Origin: Xanthomonas floridensis
GTDB lineage: Bacteria > Pseudomonadota > Gammaproteobacteria > Xanthomonadales > Xanthomonadaceae
Length of the DNA stretch: 64,000 nucleotides
Reading direction: 5' to 3'
Assembly (NCBI RefSeq): GCF_001642575.1
Contig: NZ_LXNG01000023.1
Location: forward strand, 1 to 64,000
Shown: positions 9,579 through 22,879 of the stretch, piece by piece
Layout of the letters: every line of letters starts with the position of its first letter
How positions within the stretch are numbered: the stretch's first letter is position 1
Translations under genes and position numbers: made by a program
The notes under the pieces: model-generated
What the model saw: the letters and a program-made list of their open reading frames with translations, nothing else
Told to the model about the DNA's origin: nothing
Database searches by the model: none

Positions 9579-11507
9579 TCAACGCGGGCGCGAAAACGCA
9601 CCGATCCCCGCGATTGACAACCGGTCGGCGGGCACCGCCGTTTCCGCAAACGACAGCCGTAGATAGCGTATCTGGCGGACCTCGGGGAAATTCAGGCGCT
9701 GGGTCGAGAGCGCATAGGCGATATTGGACAACTCGCCGGCGCCGGCGGGCTGCCAGTGCTGGCCATCTTCGCTGGTTTCGGCGCGATAGCCCTTCGGCGG
9801 CGCCGCACCGTTCATCACCGTGCGCGAGGGCGTGAGGCTGAAACCGGCCACCTGACGCAGCGCACCGAGGTCGATGGTTGCCCGCGCGGGATGGCCCGGC
9901 GTTGGTGCGGGCGTGACCCAGATCGTGCTGGCATCGTCGTCGAGCAATTTGTCCGCCCCTGGCGCGCTCGCCTCGACGATACGCCAGCCTGCAGTTGACA
10001 GCACATCCGGTGCGTTCGCCGTCGGCCGCGCGACCGGTACCGGCGCCACCGCACGGAACAGCGCGAATTCGCTGATGGCCGGGCACACCGGCGCCTCAAG
10101 CACCACCAGGCGCACACGCCGCGCGGCGATCGGGCGCTCCAGACGCACGATCCGCTGTGCACCGATGCACTGCGCTTCAGCCAGCCGCCGCCATTGCCCA
10201 TCGACCTCGGCTTCGACCGCAAAGCGGGTGACGCGTACGCCCAGCGGCAGGTACTCGCGCAGCCGGATCAAATCGAAGCTGTGCACCGCCGACAGGTCCA
10301 GCGTCAGTGTCGGCGTGGTGATGTCATCCGGCGTGGACCAGTAGCTGTCCGGCTGCCGATCGAGCACGCGCGCCGGCTCGAACCCGGCACCGCGCGACGC
10401 GCTGGCGCTGGCCTTGGCGCCCTTGGCCAGATCGATGGCGAAGCTGGCGCGGAGCGCATCGCCGAAACTCTGCAGCACCGCCACGTCGTGGTCGGGAATG
10501 CGGCCGCGTCGGTCGGGCGGGAGATTGAGGTTCATGTTGGTGCCACGCGCCACCGAGGTGTCGAAATAGCGCACCAGATTCTCCGGGCTGCGCACCTTGC
10601 CGTCTTCATCGGCGTGGTAGAACCAGCCCGGGCGGATCGAGGTGTTGGTTTCTGCCGGCCACCACAGCGCCCCGCCGCGAACGCCGGAATTGCCGTTTTC
10701 CTGGGTATACGGGGCATTGGGCATGGTCGGCCAGCTCGGATCGCCGGCGATACCGTCCTCGTTACCACCCCACCGGATATCGGCGCCGAGCGGGTCGAAG
10801 GTGCAGGCCATCGGCTGGTGCCGATGCACCAGCTCGATCATTTTTGGCCAGTTGTAGTAAGCGGGCGCATCGATCTTGCGCGCTTCGCGCGCTCCACCGT
10901 AATAGCCGTCGCCACCATTGGCACCGTCGAACCAGAACTCGAACAGCTCGCCATAGCCGGTGCAGAGTTCGACGATCTGCTTGCGGAAATAATCGAGATA
11001 GCCGGGGCGCCCATACTCGGCGTGGTTACGATCCCAGGGAGAGAGATAGATGCCGAACGCCAGGCCGGCGCGTCGACACGCCGCGGCCATCTCACCGACG
11101 ATGTCGCCTTTGCCGTTCTTGTACGGCGAGTTCCGGATGCAATGCTCGGTCAGGCGCGTCGGCCATAGGCAGAAGCCATCGTGGTGCTTGGCCGTGAAAA
11201 TGAGCCCTTTCAGATTGCCAGCCTTGGCAGCAGCGACAATCTGATCGGCCGAAAAATCGCTGGGATCGAACCTGCGCGGATCTTCGTCGCCGTAGCCCCA
11301 CTCCTTGTCGGTGAAGGTATTCATCGCAAAATGCACGAAGGCGTATTGCTCCCACCGATGCCACCGCAGCTGCCGTGCGCTAGGCACGGCGCCCCACGGC
11401 GCTGGGCCATTCGGACGCGGCGCAGCCGTCATTCGAGCGGCGGATGCGCCGAAACTTGTGGCAACGGCCACGACACCGGTGGCAAGAAAGGTACGACGAT
11501 CGATCAT
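9579..11507 (-). CDS. GH29 alpha-L-fucosidase
   Basis: This 642-residue enzyme would remove alpha-L-fucose from plant glycans such as xyloglucan or N-glycans. The ATG at 11507 has GGAGG six bases upstream and is followed by a Tat-like signal (DRRTFLATGVVAVATSF), so it is chosen over a longer in-frame start. GH29 hallmarks include FVHFAMNTFTDKEWG, IFTAKHHDGFCLWPT and YGELFEFWFDGANG with the likely nucleophile Asp194. Two discoidin-like beta-sandwich domains follow the barrel. No pathway partner is adjacent; the downstream side is IS debris, and the galactanase genes may once have been nearer. Confidence 0.93.
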   Translation of the reverse strand: MIDRRTFLATGVVAVATSFGASAARMTAAPRPNGPAPWGAVPSARQLRWHRWEQYAFVHFAMNTFTDKEWGYGDEDPRRFDPSDFSADQIVAAAKAGNLKGLIFTAKHHDGFCLWPTRLTEHCIRNSPYKNGKGDIVGEMAAACRRAGLAFGIYLSPWDRNHAEYGRPGYLDYFRKQIVELCTGYGELFEFWFDGANGGDGYYGGAREARKIDAPAYYNWPKMIELVHRHQPMACTFDPLGADIRWGGNEDGIAGDPSWPTMPNAPYTQENGNSGVRGGALWWPAETNTSIRPGWFYHADEDGKVRSPENLVRYFDTSVARGTNMNLNLPPDRRGRIPDHDVAVLQSFGDALRASFAIDLAKGAKASASASRGAGFEPARVLDRQPDSYWSTPDDITTPTLTLDLSAVHSFDLIRLREYLPLGVRVTRFAVEAEVDGQWRRLAEAQCIGAQRIVRLERPIAARRVRLVVLEAPVCPAISEFALFRAVAPVPVARPTANAPDVLSTAGWRIVEASAPGADKLLDDDASTIWVTPAPTPGHPARATIDLGALRQVAGFSLTPSRTVMNGAAPPKGYRAETSEDGQHWQPAGAGELSNIAYALSTQRLNFPEVRQIRYLRLSFAETAVPADRLSIAGIGAFSRPR

Positions 11508-12190
11508 TAGCGCCTCCAACTCTGCACGAGTCCGGATCTTAGCGTTTCCACCCGCAGAAGGGGTCTGGCCAGGAGCGATCGACGGTGGCGCAAGGCGCGA
11601 AAAGCCCAGTAATGCACTGCAGTCTTGCAATCGATCTGGCCGTTGTCGTCACCCGGACTCACGCCCAGTCCAAGCACTGCCGACGCAACCGCAACAGGCG
11701 TGCGCTCGACACTGCACGCGAAGCGCACAAGCGAAACCTTTCCTGCGTCCTGACCGGCATTCCTGCGAGTTCGGGCGAAACAATGCAATCCAAAGTCTCG
11801 TGACGGACAGGAAGGCGGCACGCAAGCGCTATCGATGTGTCTCGGCAATGGCAACGTAGCTATTGGCGAGCGCCGAGAGGTGACAACCGCCCCGCCATCA
11901 ACGGACAGCAAATGGCGTGGTGCAATCAGTAGTAGCGGCGGCACGGCGTCGCTGGCAGCGTCCGTGCCCGCTTGACTCAAAGGCTTTGTCCTATGGACCC
12001 GGCATGCGGTCACACCGATGTCCCGGCGTCGGGCGGCTGGACAAACGCAACCGATGTCGCTTCCGCTCGAACCTCATGTCGACACCGCATGGCAGCTGGC
12101 CCGCGCCTTCAAAGCAACCACGTGAGAAAGGCGTCTTCAGTCACTCTACAGGGCACTAGGAGCTAATGACCTTGCCCTGTACGCCGTTGA
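11508..12190. other. Intergenic region without a convincing gene
   Basis: About 680 bases between the fucosidase start and the small gene at 12191. The open frames present have no domain, signal peptide or family resemblance. The fucosidase promoter should lie in the first 150 bases, but no clear -10/-35 pair is visible. Confidence 0.4.
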
Positions 12191-12502
12191 TCAGCCTGGC
12201 GCATCGTCCGATGAAGCGTTTAAATCGCGCGGGAAATACCGGCGAAATTTCTCTTCCCACGCCTGGAATTGCTCCAGCGTATAGCCATCCATCGGCCGTT
12301 CCACCTGCGCGGTCGCCTTGTTCTGCGCTACGACGGCAATGCGCTGGGACGACAATTCATCCCAGGCTTTTCTGAGCGCGGCAGGCTCGGGATGCGAGAC
12401 CAGCATGGCCTCCAGCAAGGTGGCCTGCGCAACGCGCGCAGCCAGCAGGTCGCTGAGCGCATCGGTGACGGCCTGCATCCATTCGTGGTTCTGGGTATCC
12501 AT
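12191..12502 (-). CDS. Small helical hypothetical protein
   Basis: This 103-residue protein starts at the ATG at 12502 (DTQNHEWMQAVTDALSDLL) and is predicted almost wholly helical, with no signal peptide or Cys. The C-terminal part (YTLEQFQAWEEKFRRYFPRD) is amphipathic. I do not recognise a family. A degraded relative next to the IS5 remnant (9396-9530) suggests a small family duplicated in this neighbourhood. It lies divergently beside the MCP gene, which does not show a functional link. Confidence 0.65.
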   Translation of the reverse strand: MDTQNHEWMQAVTDALSDLLAARVAQATLLEAMLVSHPEPAALRKAWDELSSQRIAVVAQNKATAQVERPMDGYTLEQFQAWEEKFRRYFPRDLNASSDDAPG

Positions 12503-12812
12503 GCGTGCATGTCGGACGTCGGTGTGGGCAGCGACTCTAACGCGGCCTCTGCCACGACCATGTGCAGTGACGGCCGAGCTCGCCGCTGCCGCAGGGTGCC
12601 ACCTCAGCAGTCTGCAGGCCCGCTCACAGCGTCTGCCAGTCGGGTATTTCCCGACCTGTTGACAACGGCGACGCGGCGCTAAATCCGTTGGCCTTGACGG
12701 GATCAAGTTTCCAGGCCACGCGTCGTTATCCACGTTGCCGACCCGATCCTCATGCGATCTTCACACGACTGGTCTGACCGGCGCCTTCCAACCCTGGACT
12801 CGGGACTGCCGC

Positions 12813-15074
12813 ATGACCTCCTTATTGCAACGCTATTCCGTCGGCCGCCGCCTTGGCGCCGCATTTGCCTTGTTGATCCTGCTGTCGGGTCTGCTGGTTG
12901 CCATCGGCTTGAGTTCGATGGCCAGCGCCAAGAAACAGCTGGATTTCATCGTGCTCGACCGCATGGCCAAGATCCAGATGGGCAACGGGATGCTGGATGC
13001 CAACTCGTCGATCATGATCGCGCTGGGCACCTACGCCATGGCCACCAGTGCCGAACTCGACAACCAGGCCCTGGAGACGATCAAGACCCAGCGCCAGCGC
13101 TACAAGGATCTGCGCGCAAAGCTCGACACTCTTTCCAGCTCCGAAGAAGGCCGCAAGATTCGCGCGGAGATGGACGCACTGCGCGCGGTCTCCGGCAAGA
13201 TCAATGACGAAGTGATGACCCTGGCAGCGGCGGATGACAACACGCCTGCGCAGGCCCTGCTCAACCAGAAGGCGCGCCTTGCCAATACTGCCTGGCAGGA
13301 CAAGATCCGTGAGTTGGTGAGCCGGCAGGAGCACCAAAGCCAGCAGGCCTATGCGGAAGCGGTACAGTCGATGAATCGCGCCAAGCTGCTGTTGCTGATC
13401 GGCGGGGTCGCCGTGGTCACGATCAGCGGCCTGCTGGCCTGGCTGATCACCCGCAGCCTGACCCATCCGCTGGCCCGCGCCACCAAGGCCGCCGAAGCGA
13501 TCGCCAACGGCCAGCTGGACAATCAGGTGCAGACCGACGCCCAGGACGAAACCGGCCGCCTGCTGCGTGCCATGAGCGGCATGCAGGCCCAGTTGCAGTC
13601 CCTGTTGCGCGCGCAAGGCGAAATGGCCAAGCGCCACGATGACGGGCAGATCAGCTTCCGTATCGATGCCAATGCATTTCCCGGCGATTACGGCCGCATG
13701 GCGCAGGACACCAACACCCTGGTGGCCTCGCACCTGGCGGTGCAGACCACGCTCGCACGCATCATGGGCCGTTACGCCATTGGCGACCTGAGCGAGAGCA
13801 TGGACGCGTTGCCCGGCGAAAAAGCCGTCCTCACCCAGACCATGAACGAGGTCAAGGCCAACCTGTCGGCGATGAACGCGGAGATCAAGCAGCTGGCGCT
13901 GTCGGCAGCCAATGGCGACTTCAGCGCGCGTGGCGATGCCGATCGTTTCCAATACGATTTCCACGTCATGGTCGACAGCCTCAACCAGCTGATGGCCACT
14001 GCCGACGGCAACCTGCAATCGTTGTCGACGCTGCTGCAATCCATCGCAGCCGGCGATCTGACCGCGCGCATGAGCGGCGACTTCAAGGGCGTGTTTGCAC
14101 AGATGCGCGACGACGCCAACGCCACCGCAACGCAGCTGGCCGAGATTGTCGGGCGTATCCAGCAGTCGGCAGTGTCGATCAATTCGGCTGCCAGCGAAAT
14201 TGCCGCCGGCAATCAGGACTTGTCGCAGCGCACCGAGCAGCAGGCCGCCAACCTGGAAGAAACCGCCGCCTCGATGGAGGAGCTCACCTCCACCGTCAAG
14301 CAGAATGCCGAACATGCGCGCCAGGCCAATCAGCTGGCGATCGGTGCGGCCAGCGTGGCCTCGCAAGGTGGCGATATCGTCAGCAAGGTCGTGGGCACCA
14401 TGACCGGCATCGAGGCCTCGTCCAAGAAGATCGCCGACATCATCAGCGTCATCGACGGCATCTCGTTCCAGACCAACATCCTGGCCTTGAACGCCGCGGT
14501 GGAAGCCGCGCGTGCCGGCGAACAAGGGCGTGGCTTTGCCGTGGTTGCCAGTGAAGTGCGCACCCTCGCCCAGCGCTCCACGGCCGCGGCCAAGGAGATC
14601 AAGAGCTTGATCGACGATTCGGTCGAGCGCGTGTCCGAAGGCTCGGCGCTGGTGCACACCGCAGGCACCACCATGGCCGAGATCGTGGCCAGCGTGCAGC
14701 GCGTCACCGACATCATGAGCGAGATCTCTGCTGCCTCGCAGGAACAGTCGGCCGGCATCGAGCAGGTCAACCTCACCGTCACCCAGATGGACGAGACCAC
14801 CCAGCAAAATGCCGCACTGGTGGAAGAAGCCACCGCCGCCGCCCGCTCGATGGAAGACCAGGCCGTGCAGCTCAGGCAGGCGGTGTCGATTTTCAAGATC
14901 GAAGCCGAACGCCCGTCAGCCATTCGCACTGCCGCACCCACCGTACTGCAGCCCAAGAGCAGGCCAGTGGCCACGCCCAAACGCGAGCTCGCCAAGGCCG
15001 CGGTCAAGCGCCCGGCCAGGCAGGCGGCAGTGGCAAGCATCTCAAGCAACAGTGCCGACTGGCAGGAGTTCTGA
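12813..15074 (+). CDS. Methyl-accepting chemotaxis protein
   Basis: This 753-residue receptor senses a periplasmic signal and controls CheA. The ATG at 12813 is preferred over an earlier in-frame start because the first membrane helix follows immediately ([19 protein letters not shown]). A four-helix periplasmic sensor covers residues about 35-190. A second membrane helix ([20 protein letters not shown]) and a HAMP domain follow, with further HAMP-like linker. The signalling hairpin tip includes [20 protein letters not shown]. The final residues DWQEF resemble the C-terminal CheR-docking pentapeptide (NWETF type), so this receptor is probably tethered to a methyltransferase. No che gene is adjacent; a CheR-like and a CheB-like gene lie at 46-47 kb. 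Confidence 0.95.
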   Translation: MTSLLQRYSVGRRLGAAFALLILLSGLLVAIGLSSMASAKKQLDFIVLDRMAKIQMGNGMLDANSSIMIALGTYAMATSAELDNQALETIKTQRQRYKDLRAKLDTLSSSEEGRKIRAEMDALRAVSGKINDEVMTLAAADDNTPAQALLNQKARLANTAWQDKIRELVSRQEHQSQQAYAEAVQSMNRAKLLLLIGGVAVVTISGLLAWLITRSLTHPLARATKAAEAIANGQLDNQVQTDAQDETGRLLRAMSGMQAQLQSLLRAQGEMAKRHDDGQISFRIDANAFPGDYGRMAQDTNTLVASHLAVQTTLARIMGRYAIGDLSESMDALPGEKAVLTQTMNEVKANLSAMNAEIKQLALSAANGDFSARGDADRFQYDFHVMVDSLNQLMATADGNLQSLSTLLQSIAAGDLTARMSGDFKGVFAQMRDDANATATQLAEIVGRIQQSAVSINSAASEIAAGNQDLSQRTEQQAANLEETAASMEELTSTVKQNAEHARQANQLAIGAASVASQGGDIVSKVVGTMTGIEASSKKIADIISVIDGISFQTNILALNAAVEAARAGEQGRGFAVVASEVRTLAQRSTAAAKEIKSLIDDSVERVSEGSALVHTAGTTMAEIVASVQRVTDIMSEISAASQEQSAGIEQVNLTVTQMDETTQQNAALVEEATAAARSMEDQAVQLRQAVSIFKIEAERPSAIRTAAPTVLQPKSRPVATPKRELAKAAVKRPARQAAVASISSNSADWQEF

Positions 15075-15555
15075 GCCGGCAGACGTTCCGGTCACAACCG
15101 CCCCGACGATTGCGCAATCGTCGGGTAGACGTGGCGAGTGTCGGGGGGTGAGATAGACCACTCACTCCCACACCACGGTTCCTGGGCACCTTCTCCGGCC
15201 GCCCGATTGCCAATCGGGGAACGTGCTCACCGCTTTCGATAACAAATGGTTAAAACACGAGGCCGGCTACGCAAGTGGCCGGCCTTGCGCCGTCATGGCA
15301 GCAGCCGCGCCTGAGATACGGGGTTGTATCGCAGATCCATTCGGGTCCCTGCCGCGCTACCAGCGCCCGCCAGCTCCGACTCTTCGCATCCCCCGGATCG
15401 CGATCCCGGGCCGCTAGCCGTAAACTTGCACGCCCCCGGCCGATGCGGCCGCCTCGGCCGCCGCCCGTAGTCTCACCGTTCGGACCTCACGTGCAGCGCG
15501 CACTGCGCGTCATCACCCGCCTGCCCTCCCGCGCCCAGTTTTCGGAACAACGTTC
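15075..15555. other. MCP-mutS intergenic region with two hairpins
   Basis: No gene is seen. Just after the MCP stop, 15102-15125 is a perfect 24-base palindrome (CCCGACGATTGC and its complement). A second stem-loop (AGGCCGGC at 15260-15267 with GCCGGCCT at 15278-15285) follows. Neither has a run of T, so they may be weak or Rho-assisted terminators. The mutS promoter should lie in the last 150 bases. Confidence 0.5.
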
Positions 15556-18177
15556 TTGCAAACCCCCGACAGCAAAGACAAACCCAAGCCCAGCACGGGT
15601 GCTCCCGAGCACACCCCGCTGATGAAGCAGTTCTTCGCCGCCAAGTCGGACTACCCCGACCTGCTGCTGTTCTTCCGCATGGGCGATTTCTACGAGCTGT
15701 TCTACGACGACGCGCGCAAGGCGGCCCGCCTGCTGGATATCACGCTGACCCAGCGTGGTAGTTCCGGTGGCGCACCGATCCCGATGGCCGGCGTGCCGGT
15801 GCATGCCTACGAAGGCTACCTGGCGCGGCTGGTGGCGCTAGGCGAGTCGGTGGCGATCTGCGAGCAGATCGGCGATCCGGCGCTGGCCAAGGGCCTGGTC
15901 GAGCGCAAGGTGGTGCGCATCGTCACGCCCGGCACGGTTACCGACGAGGCGCTACTGGACGAGCGCCGCGACACGCTGCTGATGGCGATCTCGCGTAGCA
16001 AGCAGGGCTACGGCCTGGCCTGGGCGGATCTGGCCGGCGGCCGGTTCCTGGTCAACGAGGTGGATAGCGTGGATGCGCTGGAAGCGGAGATCGCGCGCCT
16101 GGAGCCGGCCGAACTGTTGGTGCCGGACGAAGACAACTGGCCGGAATTCCTGCGTGGGCGCATCGGCGTGCGGCGCCGGCCGCCGTGGTTGTTCGATGCC
16201 GACAGCGGGCGGCGTCAGCTGTTGGCGTTCTTCAAGCTGCACGACCTGTCCGGCTTTGGCATCGACGACAAGCCCTGCGCCACCGCCGCTGCCGGAGCGC
16301 TGCTCGGCTATGTGGAGGAAACCCAGAAACAACGTCTGCCGCATCTGACCTCGATCGCGATGGAAGTGGCGAGCGAGGCGATCTCGATGAACGCGGCCAC
16401 GCGCCGGCATCTGGAGCTGGACACACGCGTGGATGGCGACACCCGCAACACCCTGCTGGGTGTGCTGGACAGCACGGTCACGCCGATGGGTGGGCGCTTG
16501 CTGCGCCGTTGGCTGCATCGCCCGCTGCGCATGCGTGATGTGCTTGTGCAACGCCATCATGCAGTGGCGAGCCTGATCGATTCCGGTGCCGATGCCGACG
16601 TGCGCGAGGCATTCCGCGCGCTCGGCGATCTGGAACGCATCCTCACCCGCGTGGCGCTGCGCTCGGCGCGGCCGCGCGACTTCTCCACCCTGCGCGACGG
16701 TCTGGCGCTGTTGCCGAAGGTGCGCGCCATCCTGGCGCCGCTGGATTCGCCGCGCCTGCAGACCTTGTTCGCCGAACTCGGCGAGCACGATGCCACCGCG
16801 CATCTGCTGGTCGGCGCCGTGGCCGAACAACCACCGCTCAAGCTCAGCGATGGCGGCGTCATCGCGTCAGGCTACGACGCCGAACTGGACGAGCTGCGCC
16901 GCCTGTCCACCAACGCCGATCAATTCCTGATCGACCTGGAACAACGCGAACGCGCCAGCAGCGGCATCGCCACGCTCAAGGTCGGCTACAACCGCGTGCA
17001 TGGCTATTACATCGAAATCAGCAAGGGCCAGGCCGACAAGGCACCGCTGCATTACAGCCGCCGCCAGACCCTGACCAATGCCGAGCGCTACATCACCGAA
17101 GAACTCAAGAGCTTCGAAGACAAGGTGTTGTCGGCGCGCGAGCGCTCGCTGTCGCGCGAAAAACTGCTCTACGAAGGCTTGCTCGATGCGCTGGGCAGCG
17201 AACTGGAAGGCCTCAAGCGCTGCGCTGGCGCCCTGAGCGAACTGGATGTACTGGCCGCCTTCGCCGAGCGCGCGCAGGCACTGGATTGGTCGCAGCCGGA
17301 ACTGGACAACGCGCCCTGTCTGCGCATCGAACGCGGCCGCCACCCGGTGGTGGAAGCGGTGCGCGACCAACCCTTCGAACCCAACGATCTGGACCTGCAC
17401 AGCGACCGCCGCATGCTCGTGATCACCGGCCCCAACATGGGCGGTAAATCGACCTATATGCGGCAAAACGCGTTGATCGTGTTGCTGGCGCATATCGGTA
17501 GCTTCGTGCCGGCCAGCCGCGCGGTGATCGGGCCGATCGACCGCATCCTCACCCGCATCGGCGCCGGCGACGACCTGGCGCGCGGGCAATCCACCTTCAT
17601 GGTGGAAATGGCCGAAACCAGCTACATCCTGCATCACGCCGCACCGCAGTCGCTGGTGTTGATGGACGAGATCGGCCGCGGCACCTCGACCTACGACGGC
17701 CTTGCCTTGGCCGATGCCGTGGCGCGCCATCTGGCGCACAGCAATCGCTGCTACACGCTGTTTGCCACGCACTATTTCGAGCTCACCGCGCTGGCCGACG
17801 AATCGCATGCCGGCGGCGCCAGCGGCATCGCCAATGTGCACCTGGATGCGGTGGAGCACGGCGAGCGCCTGGTGTTCATGCACGCGGTGAAAGATGGCCC
17901 GGCCAATCGCAGCTTCGGCCTGCAGGTGGCCGCGCTGGCCGGCCTGCCCAAGGCAGCGGTGATGCAGGCACGCCGCCGGCTGGCCGAGCTCGAACAACGC
18001 GGAGGCGAAAGCCATAGCGCGCAGATGGCGCCGGCGGCACTGGATGCGCCGCAGCAGTTCGGGCTGTTCACCGCGCCGTCCTCCGCGGCGCAGGACGCGC
18101 TGCAGGCGCTGGACCCGGACGAGCTCACGCCCAAGCAGGCGCTGGAAGCGCTGTATCGGTTGAAGGCGTTGCTCTGA
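15556..18177 (+). CDS. mutS: DNA mismatch repair protein MutS
   Basis: MutS finds base mismatches and starts methyl-directed repair with MutL. At 873 residues the length fits. A TTG at 15556 gives the N terminus [12 protein letters not shown]; the ATG at 15622 is the alternative, but the upstream residues look coded. The mismatch-binding Phe-X-Glu is in MGDFYELF near residue 46. Connector, lever and clamp domains follow. The ATPase has Walker [10 protein letters not shown] near residue 626, Walker [14 protein letters not shown] near 702, and the ATHYFELT motif. The C terminus ([18 protein letters not shown]) matches the tetramerisation tail. It stands alone as a monocistronic gene. Confidence 0.98.
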   Translation: MQTPDSKDKPKPSTGAPEHTPLMKQFFAAKSDYPDLLLFFRMGDFYELFYDDARKAARLLDITLTQRGSSGGAPIPMAGVPVHAYEGYLARLVALGESVAICEQIGDPALAKGLVERKVVRIVTPGTVTDEALLDERRDTLLMAISRSKQGYGLAWADLAGGRFLVNEVDSVDALEAEIARLEPAELLVPDEDNWPEFLRGRIGVRRRPPWLFDADSGRRQLLAFFKLHDLSGFGIDDKPCATAAAGALLGYVEETQKQRLPHLTSIAMEVASEAISMNAATRRHLELDTRVDGDTRNTLLGVLDSTVTPMGGRLLRRWLHRPLRMRDVLVQRHHAVASLIDSGADADVREAFRALGDLERILTRVALRSARPRDFSTLRDGLALLPKVRAILAPLDSPRLQTLFAELGEHDATAHLLVGAVAEQPPLKLSDGGVIASGYDAELDELRRLSTNADQFLIDLEQRERASSGIATLKVGYNRVHGYYIEISKGQADKAPLHYSRRQTLTNAERYITEELKSFEDKVLSARERSLSREKLLYEGLLDALGSELEGLKRCAGALSELDVLAAFAERAQALDWSQPELDNAPCLRIERGRHPVVEAVRDQPFEPNDLDLHSDRRMLVITGPNMGGKSTYMRQNALIVLLAHIGSFVPASRAVIGPIDRILTRIGAGDDLARGQSTFMVEMAETSYILHHAAPQSLVLMDEIGRGTSTYDGLALADAVARHLAHSNRCYTLFATHYFELTALADESHAGGASGIANVHLDAVEHGERLVFMHAVKDGPANRSFGLQVAALAGLPKAAVMQARRRLAELEQRGGESHSAQMAPAALDAPQQFGLFTAPSSAAQDALQALDPDELTPKQALEALYRLKALL

Positions 18178-18511
18178 CAGCACCACCAGGACCGCGCAGC
18201 GATCCTGGCAGACAGCGTTCCTGACAGATGCCCTTCCGCTGGAATGATGCGAGGGGCATCCGGCACTGACGGCACGTCGCGGTCGCCTCGCGCCGCTACG
18301 CAGCCGCAGGGAGACGAATCCGCTATCAAGCCCAGCCGGCAGCGTGACGTTGCGCGCAACCAGCCGCGTCACCTGCCACGCGCTCGGAGAGCGCGTGCAC
18401 TGTCCTCGCTTCAAACGCTGCAGAGCTCGGCCTCTTCGACAGCCCACCGTGCCGCCCCGGTGTACTGCACCGCCCTGCCGGCGCGAGTCCAGCCATCGCG
18501 CGCAGTGCCGG
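18178..18511. other. mutS to SnoaL-like gene intergenic region
   Basis: About 330 bases between the convergent ends of mutS and the minus-strand SnoaL-like gene. No gene was found. GC-rich inverted stretches are present, but no hairpin followed by T residues is clear on either strand. Confidence 0.4.
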
Positions 18512-18977
18512 CTACACCTCTTCCAAGCACCGCGATGAATGGTGACCGGTGATCAGCCAGCGACCGTCGATCTCCTCGAACGTAAACAGAAAGCGCGCAT
18601 GCACCGGTTCGCTGACGTCGCCGCGCTCGAACACGAAGGTGTAAAGCCCGCCGATCACCACCGTGCCCAACTTGGCACTCACCCGCTTCTTCTGCACGGT
18701 GACGCCGCAGCTCAGCCCATCGGCGGCCAGGAACGCAGCGAAGTACGCACGGCGGTCCGCATCGCGCCCACGGATATCGTCCGAGAGCGTCGGCACCAGG
18801 ATGGCGTCCGGCGCGTACAGGGCCAGCACGGCCTCGATGTCCCGGCGCCCCACCGTCTCGGTCCAGCGCAGCAGCATCTTGTCCGCTTCGGCCAGGGCAG
18901 TACGCGGCGGTGCGCGCGGTGGTCACGGGACTGTGGTCGGCAAGGGTGGCATGGGTGGTCATGGCAACGGTGGTCAT
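18512..18977 (-). pseudogene. SnoaL/DUF4440-like protein with a frameshift near its start
   Basis: From about 18900 to 18512 the minus strand encodes a SnoaL-like (NTF2-fold) protein: ADKMLLRWTETVGRRDIEAV, ILVPTLSDDIRGRDA, VVIGGLYTFVFERG and DGRWLITGHHSS. The best start is the ATG at 18977, with AGGAG five bases upstream, but its frame (TTVAMTTHATLADHSP) diverges near 18901. Removing one base there would join it smoothly to TALAEADKMLLRW. Either the gene is broken by a one-base insertion, or translation starts at the internal ATG at 18877, which would give 121 residues lacking the first helix. The family includes ketosteroid-isomerase-like proteins of unknown substrate. Confidence 0.7.
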
Positions 18978-19282
18978 GGCAACTCCTGGAGGTGAAGTGG
19001 AACAACACATTGCGCGTTATTGTTACTTTATAACACATCACCTAGTCCAGGCATCCGCCTCCACGCACTGACGCCGGTAATCCCGCAACACGCCTCGCCC
19101 GGCGGCACGTCCACGCTGCGGTGCTGCGATTCCCCACTCCGGCGCACGCGGCGTGCTGCGACCACCCGGCTCCGCACTCAAGCGACAGCAGGCGCACACG
19201 CGGCACCACGCAGCTCTTCGCCAATTGCTCTGGACGCCAGACGGGCGCACCCTGCCGCAACGCTCAACAGGAACCGGGACCG

Positions 19283-19894
19283 ATGACCATTTCCGATTCG
19301 CTCACCTCGCAACTTCTCGCGCAGCTGCAGGGCCCGCACCTGCAACAACTCGCTGGCCGCCTGGGGATCACGCACGATCAGGCGCAATCGGCGGTACAGA
19401 CCGCGCTGCCGCTGTTGATGGGCGCCCTGGGCCGCAACAGCCAGCAGGCCGGCGGCAGCGACGCGTTGTTGGGTGCACTGCAGCGCGACCATGCCGGCAG
19501 CCCCGACATCGGCAGCCTGGTCGGCGCGCTGTTCGGCGGTACCGCCAGCGGCGCGCCGGCCAACGGCGCCGGCATCGTTGCCCATCTGTTCGGTGCCAAG
19601 GCGCCGCAGGCAGCCGCCGGCCTGGGCCAGGCCACCGGCCTGGAACCCGGCAAGGCCAGCCAATTGCTGCAGCTGCTGGCCCCGGTCGTGATGGCGTATC
19701 TGGCCAAACGCTTCGCCGGCGGCGATGCAACGGCCGGCAGCCAGCTCGGGCCCGCACTGGCGCAGGAACAGCAGCACGTCAATACCGGCGGGGCTGGCGG
19801 CCTGCTGACCAGCGTGCTGGATCAGGACGGCGACGGACAGCTGGGCCTGGGCGATGTCATGAAGCTGGGCGGCAGTCTGTTCGGCAAGCGCTGA
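19283..19894 (+). CDS. DUF937 family protein with a terminal EF-hand-like loop
   Basis: This 203-residue cytoplasmic protein starts at the ATG at 19283, after CAGGAACCGGGACCG. It matches the DUF937 (YidB-like) pattern: an N-terminal helical part (LAGRLGITHDQAQSAVQ, LPLLMGALGRN) and Gly/Ala-rich helical repeats. Near the C terminus DQDGDGQLGLGD has the spacing of an EF-hand calcium loop. The family has no settled biochemical role. The gene stands alone upstream of katG with about 350 bases between. Confidence 0.82.
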   Translation: MTISDSLTSQLLAQLQGPHLQQLAGRLGITHDQAQSAVQTALPLLMGALGRNSQQAGGSDALLGALQRDHAGSPDIGSLVGALFGGTASGAPANGAGIVAHLFGAKAPQAAAGLGQATGLEPGKASQLLQLLAPVVMAYLAKRFAGGDATAGSQLGPALAQEQQHVNTGGAGGLLTSVLDQDGDGQLGLGDVMKLGGSLFGKR

Positions 19895-22488
<2,594 letters not shown>

Positions 22489-22529
22489 GCCGCTGGATCG
22501 CTGGGCCTGTCTTTGGCACTGGCAGTCAG

Positions 22530-22564
22530 ACAAACGCCCCGGACAACCGGGGCGTTTGTTTTGC
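22530..22564 (+). terminator. Intrinsic terminator of katG
   Basis: The stem ACAAACGCCCCGG pairs perfectly with CCGGGGCGTTTGT around an ACAA loop, and TTTTG follows. It starts about 40 bases after the katG stop codon. This is the clearest Rho-independent terminator in the window. Confidence 0.9.
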
Positions 22565-22879
22565 GCGACGCACTGATCGTCGTGGCCATGCGGGGTGATG
22601 GTGAGGTGTTGATGGAACGGCAGACAGGCTTGCCAGGCCACTTCCTGGTGCCAGGCAACGGCGCGCCAAAGGCTGTTTGGCAACACGCAGCGTGACTGAC
22701 TGTTCGATCACAACGCTCTACCGGACCACCGGGCGGACTGCACTTGCAGCGACACCCGAACGCACCGCACCACTGCATGCAATCACGCAGAAAGCCGGCC
22801 CCAGGGCATTTACTGGTTCGACACTCCTACGCCTTGCCTTGCGTACCACCGGGCAAAGCATCAGTGAGGTGCTCGATCG
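22565..22879. other. katG-hslR intergenic region
   Basis: About 315 bases between convergent genes. A short plus-strand frame (DALIVVAMRGDGEVLMERQ, to 22695) has a faint Nudix-like look but is short and has no Nudix box, so it is not called. No other feature is seen. Confidence 0.4.

Noticed and set aside
22513..22695. Nudix-like short frame after katG
   Set aside because: It starts inside the terminator, has no Nudix box and ends after 60 codons.
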